NCBI GenBank assembly: GCA_964503685.1 | Contig: CAZDAW010000014.1 | Span: 1-49,002, forward strand | DNA length: 49,002 bases | Direction of reading: 5' to 3' | From: CAZDAW01 sp964503685 | GTDB taxonomy: Bacteria; Chloroflexota; Anaerolineae; Anaerolineales; Anaerolineaceae | Shown: positions 41,382 to 49,002 of the stretch, piece by piece | How the letters are laid out: each line of letters starts with the position of its first letter | How positions within the stretch are numbered: the first letter of the stretch is position 1 | Notes under the pieces: model-generated | The model's database searches: none | What the model was told of the DNA's origin: nothing | The model's input: the letters and a program-made list of their open reading frames with translations, nothing else | Made by a program: the position numbers and the translations under genes

Positions 41382-41517
41382 TAAAAGGTCGACTGTCCAT
41401 TTTTCTGACGACAAATATGTATGGTACTGCGACGGGCATATCGCCGAGGTTTTTGGCTTGCTGCTCACCGCAAAACACCCTTCTTGAAAAGCTATTAAAA
41501 ATTAAAACTGATTCAAC
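41382..41517. other. Intergenic region without recognised gene
   Basis: About 135 bases between the kinase stop and the LysM promoter. No open frame and no clear terminator hairpin. Confidence 0.4.
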
Positions 41518-41546
41518 TTGACGCATTTAATACCTTATGCTACTAT
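41518..41546 (+). promoter_or_regulatory. Promoter of the LysM lipoprotein at 41634
   Basis: TTGACG (41518-41523), 17-nt spacer, TGC-TACTAT with the -10 at 41541-41546. Leader of about 80 nt. Confidence 0.7.
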
Positions 41547-41633
41547 CATTTCAAAGATAGAGAAGTCTCTTTACATGGAATAGTATAGTAATGAAATGTT
41601 GCAGGAAACCCTGCTTGAGGAGGAGATTGTATA

Positions 41634-42275
41634 ATGTTCAAGACATCATGGAAATTACTACTGAGTATCTTGCTTGCAGGCGCGCTATTGACTGCCTGCA
41701 GCAGAACCATCCCCCAAGAGACCACTGCACCCACGGCGACCACCAGTGATAATATTCCATTCCCGCTTCCGGCTACAGAAGATCCTATGAAGAATATCCA
41801 GATGATTGCCACACAAACTGCTGCCGCCGCTGAAGAAACCCCCGCTCAGCCAAAGGGGGAATCAATCACTGTTGTCCCGGTAGCAACAGAAATTGAAATT
41901 AACCAGGCTCCTTTAGACTATGCCACCCCAACACCCGGTCGCCCATCAACATACACTATACATAAAGGCGAATATCCCTATTGCCTTGCCCGAAGATTCA
42001 ATGTCGATCCGGCCACCTTGCTGTCAATCAATGGGCTTGGTGTTGGTTCACTATTAAGTCCTGGCCAAACTTTGAAAATTCCTTCAACTGGCTCATGGTC
42101 AGGCGGAAGCCGAGCCCTCAAGAGTCACCCTACAACATATACCGTAAAATCTGGTGATACGATTTACACTGTCGCTTGCGCTTTTGGCGATGTAGACCCC
42201 AATACTCTTATTGCTGCCAATGGTCTCACCTCACCATATACATTAAAGGTGGGAAGTGTCATTCAGATACCCTGA
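41634..42275 (+). CDS. Lipoprotein with two LysM domains
   Basis: 213 residues. Signal peptide with lipobox LLTAC (Cys about residue 22), a Thr/Ala/Pro-rich linker (about 25-100), then two LysM domains (about 103-150, YTIHKGEYPYCLARRFNVDP; and about 166-213, YTVKSGDTIYTVACAFGDVDP). Each LysM carries one cysteine at different positions, which could form a disulfide outside the cell. It should bind peptidoglycan. GAGGAGGAG before the ATG is a strong ribosome site. The protein stops right after the second LysM, so it has no other catalytic domain. Confidence 0.9.
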   Translation: MFKTSWKLLLSILLAGALLTACSRTIPQETTAPTATTSDNIPFPLPATEDPMKNIQMIATQTAAAAEETPAQPKGESITVVPVATEIEINQAPLDYATPTPGRPSTYTIHKGEYPYCLARRFNVDPATLLSINGLGVGSLLSPGQTLKIPSTGSWSGGSRALKSHPTTYTVKSGDTIYTVACAFGDVDPNTLIAANGLTSPYTLKVGSVIQIP

Positions 42276-42302
42276 AATCCAATCCCAGAAAAATCATATA
42301 TC

Positions 42303-42344
42303 TATATCGGCTGGGAAATTAGAATTTCCGCCGATATATTTTTT
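42303..42344 (+). terminator. Terminator after the LysM lipoprotein
   Basis: Stem TATATCGGC / GCCGATATA with an internal hairpin GGGAAATT / AATTTCC, followed by TTTTTTC. It ends just before the Nudix gene start, so Nudix expression needs read-through or its own start. Confidence 0.85.
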
Positions 42345-42359
42345 CTAAAGGGGAAGTAC

Positions 42360-42902
42360 ATGGCTTACGAAGTTGTTCACTCAGAAATCAAATATCAGGG
42401 GCGTGCTTTTACTGTCGTGCAAGATAAGGTCCTATTACCCGATCATCAAACAGCTTTTCTAGACATCGTCAAGCATAATGGCGCAGTGACTATCATGCCT
42501 GTTGATATTGATGGAAATGTCCTTTTCGTTCGACAATATAGACACCCCACCAGACAGATTTTATTAGAATTACCTGCCGGAACCCTGGAGCCCGGGGAAT
42601 CACCATATGATTGTGCAGCGAGGGAAATCCGTGAAGAAACCGGAATGTCTGCCAAACATATTACAAAAATCGGTGAATTCTTTATGGTTCCTGGCTATTC
42701 AACCGAGTATATGTACGCTTATCTGGCGACTGAATTAATATCTGACCCATTGCAAGGAGATGATGATGAATTTATTGAGGTAGAAAAAATTCCCCTCAAA
42801 CAGGTTTATCCAATGGTACGGGATGGCAAGATTATTGATGCAAAAACCTTGACCCTACTCTTTCTTGCCCAACCTTTTCTTGATCAACTTACAAATGTTT
42901 GA
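42360..42902 (+). CDS. Nudix hydrolase, ADP-ribose pyrophosphatase type
   Basis: 180 residues. A perfect Nudix box GX5EX7REUXEEXGU spans residues 74-96 (GTLEPGE...REIREETGM). FVRQYRHPTRQILLELPAG upstream of the box and VPGYSTEYMYAYLATEL after it are typical of ADP-ribose pyrophosphatases. They split ADP-ribose to AMP and ribose-5-phosphate, removing a damaging NAD breakdown product. The ribosome site GGGGAAG lies upstream of ATG 42360. A strong terminator follows. Confidence 0.92.
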   Translation: MAYEVVHSEIKYQGRAFTVVQDKVLLPDHQTAFLDIVKHNGAVTIMPVDIDGNVLFVRQYRHPTRQILLELPAGTLEPGESPYDCAAREIREETGMSAKHITKIGEFFMVPGYSTEYMYAYLATELISDPLQGDDDEFIEVEKIPLKQVYPMVRDGKIIDAKTLTLLFLAQPFLDQLTNV

Positions 42903-42928
42903 ATAATTGGATTTTCGTTTTCCATTGA

Positions 42929-42957
42929 GACCTCGAGATCAAAACTCGAGGTCTTTT
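42929..42957 (+). terminator. Terminator after the Nudix gene
   Basis: Perfect stem GACCTCGAG / CTCGAGGTC, 7-nt loop, then TTTT. Confidence 0.88.
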
Positions 42958-42964
42958 AAATTAC

Positions 42965-42984
42965 ATTGTACTAAAAAATACAAT
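42965..42984. promoter_or_regulatory. Candidate operator 1 upstream of nifJ
   Basis: Perfect inverted repeat ATTGTA-N8-TACAAT placed just upstream of the -10 box at 42994. The half site TTGTA recurs in a second palindrome downstream. Confidence 0.45.
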
Positions 42985-42993
42985 GGTTAACAG

Positions 42994-42999
42994 TATAAT
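42994..42999 (+). promoter_or_regulatory. -10 box of the nifJ operon
   Basis: TATAAT with a poor -35 region, flanked by two TTGTA/TACAA palindromes. A weak -35 and nearby palindromes suggest an activator- or repressor-controlled promoter. The leader to ATG 43144 is about 135 nt. Confidence 0.5.
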
Positions 43000-43013
43000 A
43001 TAGGAGTAAAATC

Positions 43014-43037
43014 ACTTGTAAGCTGTTCTATACAAGT
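43014..43037. promoter_or_regulatory. Candidate operator 2 in the nifJ leader
   Basis: Perfect inverted repeat ACTTGTA-N10-TACAAGT about 15 nt after the -10 box, over the early transcribed region. It shares the half site TTGTA with operator 1. Confidence 0.45.
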
Positions 43038-43143
43038 TTAACTGTAACCTGGGTAAAAAACGTGCCTGGCAAATCTCTACAGATTTGTGCAATCAACGCG
43101 TCAATATCCAGTCAGAATCTTGAACTTTATGGAGTAATTCAAA

Positions 43144-46100
43144 ATGACACGCAAAATGATTACGATAGATGGCAACGAAGCTGTAGCGAACGTAGCATAC
43201 AGAGTCAATGAAGTCATTGCGATCTATCCCATCACCCCATCCTCTGCGATGGGTGAATTTTCAGATGGATGGGCTGCGCTTAAGCAACCCAACATCTGGG
43301 GTACAATTCCCCTGGTAATGGAAATGCAATCTGAAGGGGGAGCGGCGGGGGCAGTACATGGTGCGCTTCAAACAGGATCTTTAACGACCACTTTCACCGC
43401 TTCACAAGGTCTATTATTAATGATTCCAAACATGTATAAAATTGCCGGTGAATTGACCTCAACTGTTTTCCATGTATCAGCCCGTTCACTGGCAGCACAC
43501 GCGCTTTCAATCTATGGCGATCATTCGGATGTAATGGCAGCTCGGTCAACTGGCTTTGCCATGTTAGCATCCTCATCCGTACAAGAAGCTCAAGACATAG
43601 CGTTGATTGCACATGCTTCTACACTCAAATCACGCGTTCCGTTCTTGCATTTCTTTGACGGTTTTAGAACATCGCATGAAGTCAATAAAATTGAACAGTT
43701 GTCGGAAGAAGATATCAGAAAGATGATCGACGACAGGCTGGTGCAGGCTCATAGAGCGCGTGCGTTATCTCCGGATCGGCCAATTTTGCGTGGAACAGCG
43801 CAGAACCCCGATGTCTACTTCCAGGGGCGCGAAGCCGCAAATTCTTTCTATCAGGCATGTCCCGAAATCGTTCAAGAGACAATGGATCAATTTTCAAAAT
43901 TGGTCGGCCGCCAATATCATTTATTTGATTATTTCGGGGCCCCGGATGCCGAACGAGTAATCGTCATAATGGGTTCTGGCGCTGAAACCGCTCAAGAAAC
44001 CGCCAAATACCTGTGTGAAAAGGGTGAAAAAGTCGGTGTTGTGACGGTCCGATTATACCGTCCATTTTCTGTAAGCCACTTTGTCAAGGCGCTTCCTTCT
44101 ACTGTTAAATTGATCAGTGTACTGGATCGTACGAAAGAAACTGGCGCAACTGGTGACCCGCTTTATGTTGATGTTATCACCGCACTTACCGAGGGACTAA
44201 GTCAGGGTATCACCACATTCAAAAAGATGCCGCATGTAACCGGTGGACGCTATGGTCTTTCATCCAAGGAATTCACTCCAGCCATGGTAAAAGCTGTCTT
44301 TGATGAGATGCAAAAGCCTGCACCAAAAAATCACTTTACCATTGGCATCCAGGACGATGTAAGCCATAGCAGTTTGGATTATGACCCCTCCTTCTCCATC
44401 GAAAGCCCGGATACAGTTCGCTGTGTATTCTTTGGGTTAGGCGCCGATGGAACCGTTGGCGCTAACAAGAACTCAATCAAAATTATCGGCGAAGAGACAA
44501 ATAATCACGCACAAGGATATTTTTATTATGATTCCAAGAAGTCCGGGTCGATTACAATCTCTCACCTCCGCTTCGGACCCAAACCTATTCGCGCTCCGTA
44601 TCTTATCAGTCAAGCCAATTTTGTCGCCTGTCACCAATTCTCATTCCTGGAAAGAATTGATATTCTCAAATACGCAGAACCAGGCGGCGTCTTCTTGCTG
44701 AACAGTATCTATGGCCCTGATGAAGTTTGGAACCATTTACCCTATGAAGTGCAAGAAGCGATTATAAGTAAAAAACTGCGCTTCTTTGTCATCGATGCCT
44801 ATAAAGTTGCCGAAAAGACTGGCATGGGTGGCAGAGTTAATACAATCATGCAAACTTGCTTCTTTGCCATCAGTAACGTTTTACCCCGCGAAGAAGCCAT
44901 TGAACAAATAAAATACACAATTAAAAAGACTTACGGTAAACGCGGTGAAGCCGTTGTACAAAAGAACTTCGAAGCTGTTGATGCCACCCTGGCTCATTTG
45001 CACGAAGTAAAAGTCCCTAATCAAGCAACCAGCACGGAAAAGCGCCGACCAGCCGTCCCAGAAAAAGCGCCAGAGTTTGTTAAAAAGGTGCTTGGACCAA
45101 TGTTAGTGTACAATGGGGAAGATTTACCAGTCAGTGCACTGCCCGTTGATGGCACTTTCCCAACTGCTACCGCTCAGTGGGAAAAACGTAATATTGCTCT
45201 TGAAATTCCTGTTTGGGAACCTGATCTTTGTATTCAATGCGGAAAATGTTCTTTTGTTTGTCCACATGCTGTTATTCGCCAAAAAGTATATGATACTGCG
45301 TTGTTGAGCAAGGCGCCGGCCGAATTTAAATCAACAGATGCAAAATTCAAAGAATTTACCGGCATGAAATTCACCGTTCAGGTATCTCCGGAGGATTGTA
45401 CGGGATGCGGCTTATGTGTTGAAGTTTGCCCGGCTAAAGATAAAACACAGGCGGGACGCAAAGCCATCAACATGGCCGATCAACCTCCAATTCGCGAAAC
45501 TGAAAACAAGAACTGGGAGTTCTTCTTATCCTTGCCCGAAATAGATCGAACACGGATCAATGTCGGAACAGTTAAGAATTCGCAGCTTTTGCAACCTTTA
45601 TTTGAGTTCTCAGGCGCTTGCGCTGGATGTGGTGAAACCCCATACCTCAAATTGATATCTCAGCTATTTGGCGACCGGATGGTTGTTGCCAATGCAACTG
45701 GTTGTTCATCCATTTACGGCGGTAACCTGCCGACTACACCTTGGTCTGTCAATCAAGATGGTCGTGGACCTGCCTGGTCGAATTCCTTATTTGAAGACAA
45801 TGCCGAATTTGGTTTAGGTATGCGTCTGACACTTGATAAGCGTGTGGAATATTTACATGAAATCTTACCCGGCTTTTCCAAACAACTCGGTGATGATTTA
45901 GTCAATGAATTAATAAATGCAGATCAATCGACTGAAGATGGAATCAAGAAACAAAGAGAACGTGTTGCTATACTTAAGCAACGTTTGTTGAATTCCACCG
46001 ATGCCAAAGCAAAAGATTTACTCAGTATTGCCGATGATCTGGTTCGGAAGAGCGTCTGGATTATCGGAGGTGATGGTTGGGCGTATGACATAGGCTACGG

Positions 46101-46716
46101 CGGATTAGATCACGTTCTGGCTTCAGGCAGGAATGTCAATATCATGGTATTGGATACCGAGGTATATTCCAATACGGGTGGGCAAGCCTCTAAATCCACC
46201 CCAAGAGCAGCAGTTGCGAAATTTGCTGCAAAGGGTAAAGGCATCTCCAAGAAGGATTTAGGAATGATTGCCATGACTTATGGGTACGTTTACGTGGCGC
46301 GGGTAGCCATGGGCGCAAACGATCAGCATACGCTTAAGGCAATCATGGAAGCAGACGCCTACGATGGGCCATCAATCATCATCGCCTATAGCCACTGTAT
46401 TAATCATGGGATAGACATGCGCAAGGGTTTGGAACAGCAAAAATTGGCTGTTCAATCGGGTATCTGGCCGCTTTATCGTTACAATCCCCTACTGGCATTG
46501 GAAGGCAAAAACCCTCTAACAATCGACTCTAAAGAACCTTCGATACCTCTGGAAGATTACGCCTATAACGAAACCCGATACCGTATGCTATTACAAAGTG
46601 ACGAAAGTCGCGCGGAACTTTTAATGAAGCAGGCCAAGGATGATGTTCAATCACGATTGGAACTTTACCGCCAGATGGCTGCTTTTCATTACAATAAAGA
46701 AGAAACACAGAAATAA
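43144..46716 (+). CDS. nifJ: Pyruvate:ferredoxin (flavodoxin) oxidoreductase, single-chain
   Basis: 1190 residues, the homodimeric PFOR type. It oxidises pyruvate to acetyl-CoA and CO2, passing electrons to ferredoxin. Domain I begins with ITIDGNEAVANVAYRVNEVIAIYPITPSSAMGE. Two [4Fe-4S] motifs lie near residues 696-710 (CIQCGKCSFVCPH) and 752-765 (CTGCGLCVEVCPA). The third cluster's CAGCGE lies near residue 825. The thiamine diphosphate site is near 977-1010 (GDGWAYDIGYGG, TEVYSNTGGQ). The C-terminal part is complete. This is the central catabolic enzyme of an anaerobe and is oxygen sensitive. A DHOD-like gene follows after 28 bases, a common pairing. The ribosome site is TGGAG nine bases upstream. 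Confidence 0.97.
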   Translation: MTRKMITIDGNEAVANVAYRVNEVIAIYPITPSSAMGEFSDGWAALKQPNIWGTIPLVMEMQSEGGAAGAVHGALQTGSLTTTFTASQGLLLMIPNMYKIAGELTSTVFHVSARSLAAHALSIYGDHSDVMAARSTGFAMLASSSVQEAQDIALIAHASTLKSRVPFLHFFDGFRTSHEVNKIEQLSEEDIRKMIDDRLVQAHRARALSPDRPILRGTAQNPDVYFQGREAANSFYQACPEIVQETMDQFSKLVGRQYHLFDYFGAPDAERVIVIMGSGAETAQETAKYLCEKGEKVGVVTVRLYRPFSVSHFVKALPSTVKLISVLDRTKETGATGDPLYVDVITALTEGLSQGITTFKKMPHVTGGRYGLSSKEFTPAMVKAVFDEMQKPAPKNHFTIGIQDDVSHSSLDYDPSFSIESPDTVRCVFFGLGADGTVGANKNSIKIIGEETNNHAQGYFYYDSKKSGSITISHLRFGPKPIRAPYLISQANFVACHQFSFLERIDILKYAEPGGVFLLNSIYGPDEVWNHLPYEVQEAIISKKLRFFVIDAYKVAEKTGMGGRVNTIMQTCFFAISNVLPREEAIEQIKYTIKKTYGKRGEAVVQKNFEAVDATLAHLHEVKVPNQATSTEKRRPAVPEKAPEFVKKVLGPMLVYNGEDLPVSALPVDGTFPTATAQWEKRNIALEIPVWEPDLCIQCGKCSFVCPHAVIRQKVYDTALLSKAPAEFKSTDAKFKEFTGMKFTVQVSPEDCTGCGLCVEVCPAKDKTQAGRKAINMADQPPIRETENKNWEFFLSLPEIDRTRINVGTVKNSQLLQPLFEFSGACAGCGETPYLKLISQLFGDRMVVANATGCSSIYGGNLPTTPWSVNQDGRGPAWSNSLFEDNAEFGLGMRLTLDKRVEYLHEILPGFSKQLGDDLVNELINADQSTEDGIKKQRERVAILKQRLLNSTDAKAKDLLSIADDLVRKSVWIIGGDGWAYDIGYGGLDHVLASGRNVNIMVLDTEVYSNTGGQASKSTPRAAVAKFAAKGKGISKKDLGMIAMTYGYVYVARVAMGANDQHTLKAIMEADAYDGPSIIIAYSHCINHGIDMRKGLEQQKLAVQSGIWPLYRYNPLLALEGKNPLTIDSKEPSIPLEDYAYNETRYRMLLQSDESRAELLMKQAKDDVQSRLELYRQMAAFHYNKEETQK

Positions 46717-46744
46717 GTCCGATTTTTAATCAGGAGAGGTTGAG

Positions 46745-47749
46745 ATGGTTGATTTAAGCACCACTTATTTGGGTCTAAAATTAAAAAATCCTTTAGTGGC
46801 ATCTTCATCACCGATCTCTAAGAAGCTGGATACTGTTCGCCAATTGGAAGATGCCGGCATTTCAGCAATCGTGATGTATTCGCTCTTCGAAGAGCAAATC
46901 ACACACGAGAGCAACGAATTGGATCATTTTCTGACACTGGGGACGGAATCCTACGCCGAAGCAATCAGCTACTTTCCGGATATCAATTATGCAAATCTCG
47001 GTGCAGATGCATATATCGAGCATCTGCGCCGAGTAAAAGAAGCCGTCAATATTCCGGTGATCGGCAGTTTGAACGGCATATCAACCGGCGGCTGGGTAAA
47101 ATATGCTCGAAATATGGAAGAAGCTGGCGCTGATGCCATTGAACTCAATTTATATTATGTTCCGACCAATCCAGAATTGACAAGCAATCAACTCGAAGCT
47201 TCTTATTTACAAGTCGTCAAGGATATCCATGAAAGTGTAAAGATACCTCTGGCGATCAAGCTAAGTCCTTTTTTCACGGCATTTCCCAACTTCGCCGCCT
47301 CGTTGGTAAAAACCGGCGCCAAAGGCTTGGTTCTGTTCAACCGTTTTTACCAACCAGATATTGATATTGACAATCTCGAAGTTGTTCCCCGGTTGGTTTT
47401 AAGCACTTCTGAGGAAAATCGTCTTCCATTGAGATGGATAGCCATTTTATATGGGAAGATTAAAGCCGATTTTGCACTGACCAGCGGCGTACATAATGCA
47501 GAAGATGTCTTAAAAAGTATCATGGCAGGCGCCAATGTTGCAATGATGACTTCAGAATTGTTGGCGAATGGCATTAATAGAGTATCCGAGATTTTGACGG
47601 ATATGCATTCCTGGCTGGAGACCCATGAATATCAATCCATCCTGTCCGCAATTGGAAGCATGAGTCAGCAATCTGTTCAGGAGCCAGCCGCGTTTGAACG
47701 GGCGAATTACATCAAAGCTTTGAATAATTATAAAACCAGGGTCGTTTAG
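46745..47749 (+). CDS. Dihydroorotate dehydrogenase-like flavoprotein
   Basis: 334 residues, an FMN-binding TIM barrel similar to class 1 PyrD: STTYLGLKLKNPLVASSSPIS at the start, SLNGISTGGWVKYARNMEEAGADAIELNLYYVP, PLAIKLSPFF and LTSGVHNAEDVLKSIMAGANVAMMTSELL in the phosphate-binding end. Proteins of this kind are often encoded next to PFOR and are annotated as DHOD-like rather than true PyrD. No pyrimidine genes are nearby. It may use electrons linked to PFOR, but the substrate is unknown. CAGGAGAGG upstream is a strong ribosome site. Confidence 0.9.
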   Translation: MVDLSTTYLGLKLKNPLVASSSPISKKLDTVRQLEDAGISAIVMYSLFEEQITHESNELDHFLTLGTESYAEAISYFPDINYANLGADAYIEHLRRVKEAVNIPVIGSLNGISTGGWVKYARNMEEAGADAIELNLYYVPTNPELTSNQLEASYLQVVKDIHESVKIPLAIKLSPFFTAFPNFAASLVKTGAKGLVLFNRFYQPDIDIDNLEVVPRLVLSTSEENRLPLRWIAILYGKIKADFALTSGVHNAEDVLKSIMAGANVAMMTSELLANGINRVSEILTDMHSWLETHEYQSILSAIGSMSQQSVQEPAAFERANYIKALNNYKTRVV

Positions 47750-47759
47750 TTACTTAAAT

Positions 47760-47797
47760 AAAAATATCCCTGTAAGAAAATTCGCAGGGATATTTTT
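47760..47797. terminator. Bidirectional terminator between the DHOD-like gene and infA
   Basis: Stem AAAAATATCCCTG / CAGGGATATTTTT with a 12-nt loop; A-run and T-run on either side serve both strands. Confidence 0.9.
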
Positions 47798-47846
47798 ATT
47801 TAATACAAAATAAATACAATAATTTCGGTGGTGAATCTGGCTTTCT

Positions 47847-48098
47847 TTATTCTTCTTCGGCGACCATTTCGCTTGGTTTCTTCTGGCGGTAAACAATCCT
47901 GCCTCGACTAAGGTCGTAAGGAGACATTTCTACTCGAACGTGGTCTCCTAATAAAATGCGAATATAATACTTTCGCATTCGGCCAGACAAGTATGCCAAA
48001 ACTTCATGTCCATTTTCAAGACGCACTCGGAAAGTTGTCCCAGGTAGAGCTTCAATTATCTTGCCTTCAACCTGAATTTTATCTTCTTCTTTCGCCAT
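47847..48098 (-). CDS. infA: Translation initiation factor IF-1
   Basis: 83 residues from ATG 48098, which has GGAGGTGTGT directly upstream; an ATG eight codons earlier adds nothing family-like. S1-type OB fold: IQVEGKIIEALPGTTFRVRLENGHEVLAYLSGRMRKYYIRILLGDHVRVEMSPYDLSRGRIVYR, split over the usual strands. About ten residues longer at the C-terminus than the 72-residue E. coli protein (KKPSEMVAEEE). It follows rpsU, not the usual spc operon, so initiation factor and S21 are expressed together near the rRNA genes. Confidence 0.96.
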   Translation of the reverse strand: MAKEEDKIQVEGKIIEALPGTTFRVRLENGHEVLAYLSGRMRKYYIRILLGDHVRVEMSPYDLSRGRIVYRQKKPSEMVAEEE

Positions 48099-48138
48099 AC
48101 ACACCTCCAGGGTTATTGTCAATACCCTTTACACCTAT

Positions 48139-48339
48139 TCATTCAATAGGTCTGCTGATTTGTCGTCGCTTTATACGCCGGATGGCTTTCTTTTTTTCAA
48201 TCCGCCGTAATTCGCTCTTCGAAATGAACCATCGTTTTCGCCGAACAGTGCTCAATACGCCACTCTTAACAACTTTTTTGCGGAAGCGTTTGAGTAGTTG
48301 ATCTTGCGATTCATTCGGGCGTAATACAACTGAAGTCAA
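48139..48339 (-). CDS. rpsU: 30S ribosomal protein S21
   Basis: 66 residues. SVVLRPNESQDQLLKRFRKKVVKSGVLSTVRRKRWFISKSELRR is the S21 core, here split by no gap, and the end is very basic (KKKAIRRIKRR). The start is set at TTG 48339 because GGGAGGTGA lies five bases upstream; a GTG at 48348 falls inside that ribosome site. S21 is near the anti-Shine-Dalgarno on the 30S subunit. infA follows 41 bases downstream on the same transcript. A terminator-like hairpin precedes the gene. Confidence 0.9.
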   Translation of the reverse strand: MTSVVLRPNESQDQLLKRFRKKVVKSGVLSTVRRKRWFISKSELRRIEKKKAIRRIKRRQISRPIE

Positions 48340-48386
48340 TGTTATCACCTCCCTTCGTTAACAGGGTGAATCCATTTGATCTGGTT

Positions 48387-48424
48387 AAAAAAGCCCGGCT
48401 GTTGATAAACAACGCAGCCGAGCT
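48387..48424 (-). terminator. Terminator/attenuator hairpin upstream of rpsU
   Basis: On the minus strand AGCTCGGCTG / CAGCCGGGCT forms a 10-bp stem (one G-U) with a 13-nt loop, then TTTTTT. It ends about 48 nt before the S21 start. It may close the rRNA operon or act as an attenuator for rpsU-infA. Confidence 0.75.
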
Positions 48425-48509
48425 GAAATTTTTAGAATATATAGGCATCAAACCACTCGGAAGCGCAGAGATGTCCTCCATCTCCTAAAAAATATATCAA
48501 AAAAGTCAT

Positions 48510-48533
48510 GTTTCACATCACGTGATGCGAAAC
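48510..48533 (-). terminator. Palindrome, possible rRNA-operon terminator
   Basis: A 24-base near-perfect palindrome centred on ATCACGTGAT; on the minus strand RNA the single mismatch becomes a G-U pair. It is followed after about five bases by TTTTTT. It could instead be a protein-binding site. Confidence 0.5.
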
Positions 48534-48550
48534 AACAAAACACACCCATT

Positions 48551-48556
48551 ATTATA
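48551..48556 (-). promoter_or_regulatory. Possible -10 box for rpsU-infA
   Basis: TATAAT on the minus strand between 5S rRNA and rpsU; the -35 region is weak. If used, the leader would be about 200 nt and include both hairpins. Confidence 0.4.
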
Positions 48557-48651
48557 CCGCAATAATGTTAAAAAAACAGGGGCATTTATGATCAATTTCA
48601 AAAATACCCCGCCCTATAAAAGACTTTGCCGCTCACTTAAATAGAAAAGTC

Positions 48652-48769
48652 TCTTGGCAATGACCTACTCTCCCGGGAGGTCGCCCTCCAAGTACCATCG
48701 GCGCTGACGGGCTTAACGACCGGGTTCGAGATGTTACCGGGTATACCTCCGTCGCTCCAATCACCAAGA
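48652..48769 (-). rRNA. rrf: 5S ribosomal RNA
   Basis: About 118 nt. Complementary ends TCTTGG...CCAAGA form helix I. Internal marks include CCCGGTAACATCTCGAACCCGG-type loop (helix III), GATGGTACTTGG and the final GGGAGAGTAGGTC segment, all in the normal order on the minus strand. The ends are estimated from the helix I pairing. Confidence 0.93.
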
Positions 48770-48854
48770 GACTTCATCTACAATGTTAATGACTGAATAG
48801 CATTGGTCAATAATTTCTTTGTCTGAACCGAAAAGTTGCGAGTTCTCCGCACCA

Positions 48855-49002
48855 CGGGTTCAGCCCTCGGTCATTAGTACGGCTAGGCTTAACACATTGC
48901 TGTATGTACACCGGCCGCCTATCAAGCAGGTAGTCTACCTGCGACCTTACTCCCTTGACGGGAAAACAGGGATCTCATCTTGAGGCGAGTTTCCCACTTA
49001 CA
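48855..49002 (-). rRNA. rrl: 23S ribosomal RNA, 3' end (partial)
   Basis: The minus strand carries the last part of 23S rRNA: GATGAGATCCC, TTGATAGG, GTGTACATACAG and GTACTAATGACCGAGGGCTG, as at the 3' end of the molecule. The gene continues beyond the window. The exact 3' end was placed by comparison with the E. coli terminus from memory and may be off by several bases. Gene order is 23S-5S with about 85 nt between. Confidence 0.92.

Noticed and set aside
42965..43037. Rex operator (TTGTGAA-type) before nifJ
   Set aside because: The palindromes have TTGTA half sites without the GTGAA core and with other spacing, so the classical Rex site is not supported.
1..49002. CRISPR arrays, tRNA genes and prophage genes
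   Set aside because: I looked for regular direct repeats, tRNA-like cloverleaf segments and phage structural or integrase genes in the gaps and saw none.

Overview
The window looks like a chromosomal segment of an anaerobic bacterium, most likely a member of the Chloroflexota (Anaerolineae-like). This placement is inferred from gene content: Thr/Pro-linker lipoproteins and TPR proteins, a T-box on pheST, PFOR beside a DHOD-like protein, a flavodiiron protein, and many leaderless-looking starts. It was not tested by any search. Base composition is moderate and fairly even. I see no insertion sequences, phage genes, tRNAs or CRISPR array.

Layout. 1-2300: a lysine 2,3-aminomutase-type radical SAM enzyme whose 5' end lies outside the window, then an aldo/keto reductase. 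2350-6375 (minus): pheS-pheT behind a Phe-type T-box leader. 6395-10900: surface proteins (TPR, LysM lipoprotein, repeat lipoprotein). 11170-16513 (minus): flavodiiron protein, PUA/EVE-like protein, HEAT-repeat protein, a SelW-like selenoprotein with an in-frame UGA, trpS, dtd and an SPFH/prohibitin-like protein. 16730-18891: rplS, a class-I amidotransferase-type hydrolase, murI. 18875-22055 (minus): GT39-like membrane glycosyltransferase, small membrane protein, CYTH protein. 22063-27118: gatC-gatA, a BglII-type restriction-modification pair, gatB. 27118-32804: CBS, HIT, membrane protein, xseA-xseB, DUF212/YuiD-like protein, murJ. 32843-35466: three consecutive single-pass coiled-coil membrane proteins. 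35476-37671 (minus): eRF1-like (baeRF/Vms1-type) protein and CbpA-type DnaJ. 37762-41381: two overlapping REC-GAF-kinase genes, the first lacking its key phosphotransfer residues. 41518-47797: LysM lipoprotein, Nudix hydrolase, PFOR (nifJ) and DHOD-like protein. 47847-49002 (minus): infA, rpsU, 5S rRNA and the 3' end of 23S rRNA.

The core content is translation (PheRS, TrpRS, GatCAB, Dtd, L19, S21, IF-1, rRNA), cell wall and envelope (MurI, MurJ, LysM proteins, GT39) and anaerobic redox metabolism (PFOR, flavodiiron protein). The most notable points are: (1) the SelW-like gene at 13792-14043, which conventional gene calling would truncate at its UGA; (2) a complete type II R-M pair sitting between gatA and gatB; (3) a degenerate kinase translationally coupled to an intact one; (4) a three-gene coiled-coil membrane cluster whose first member carries a cytoplasmic helix-hairpin-helix domain; (5) repeated -10 boxes exactly 6 nt before start codons, implying leaderless mRNAs; (6) paired TTGTA...TACAA palindromes around the nifJ promoter.
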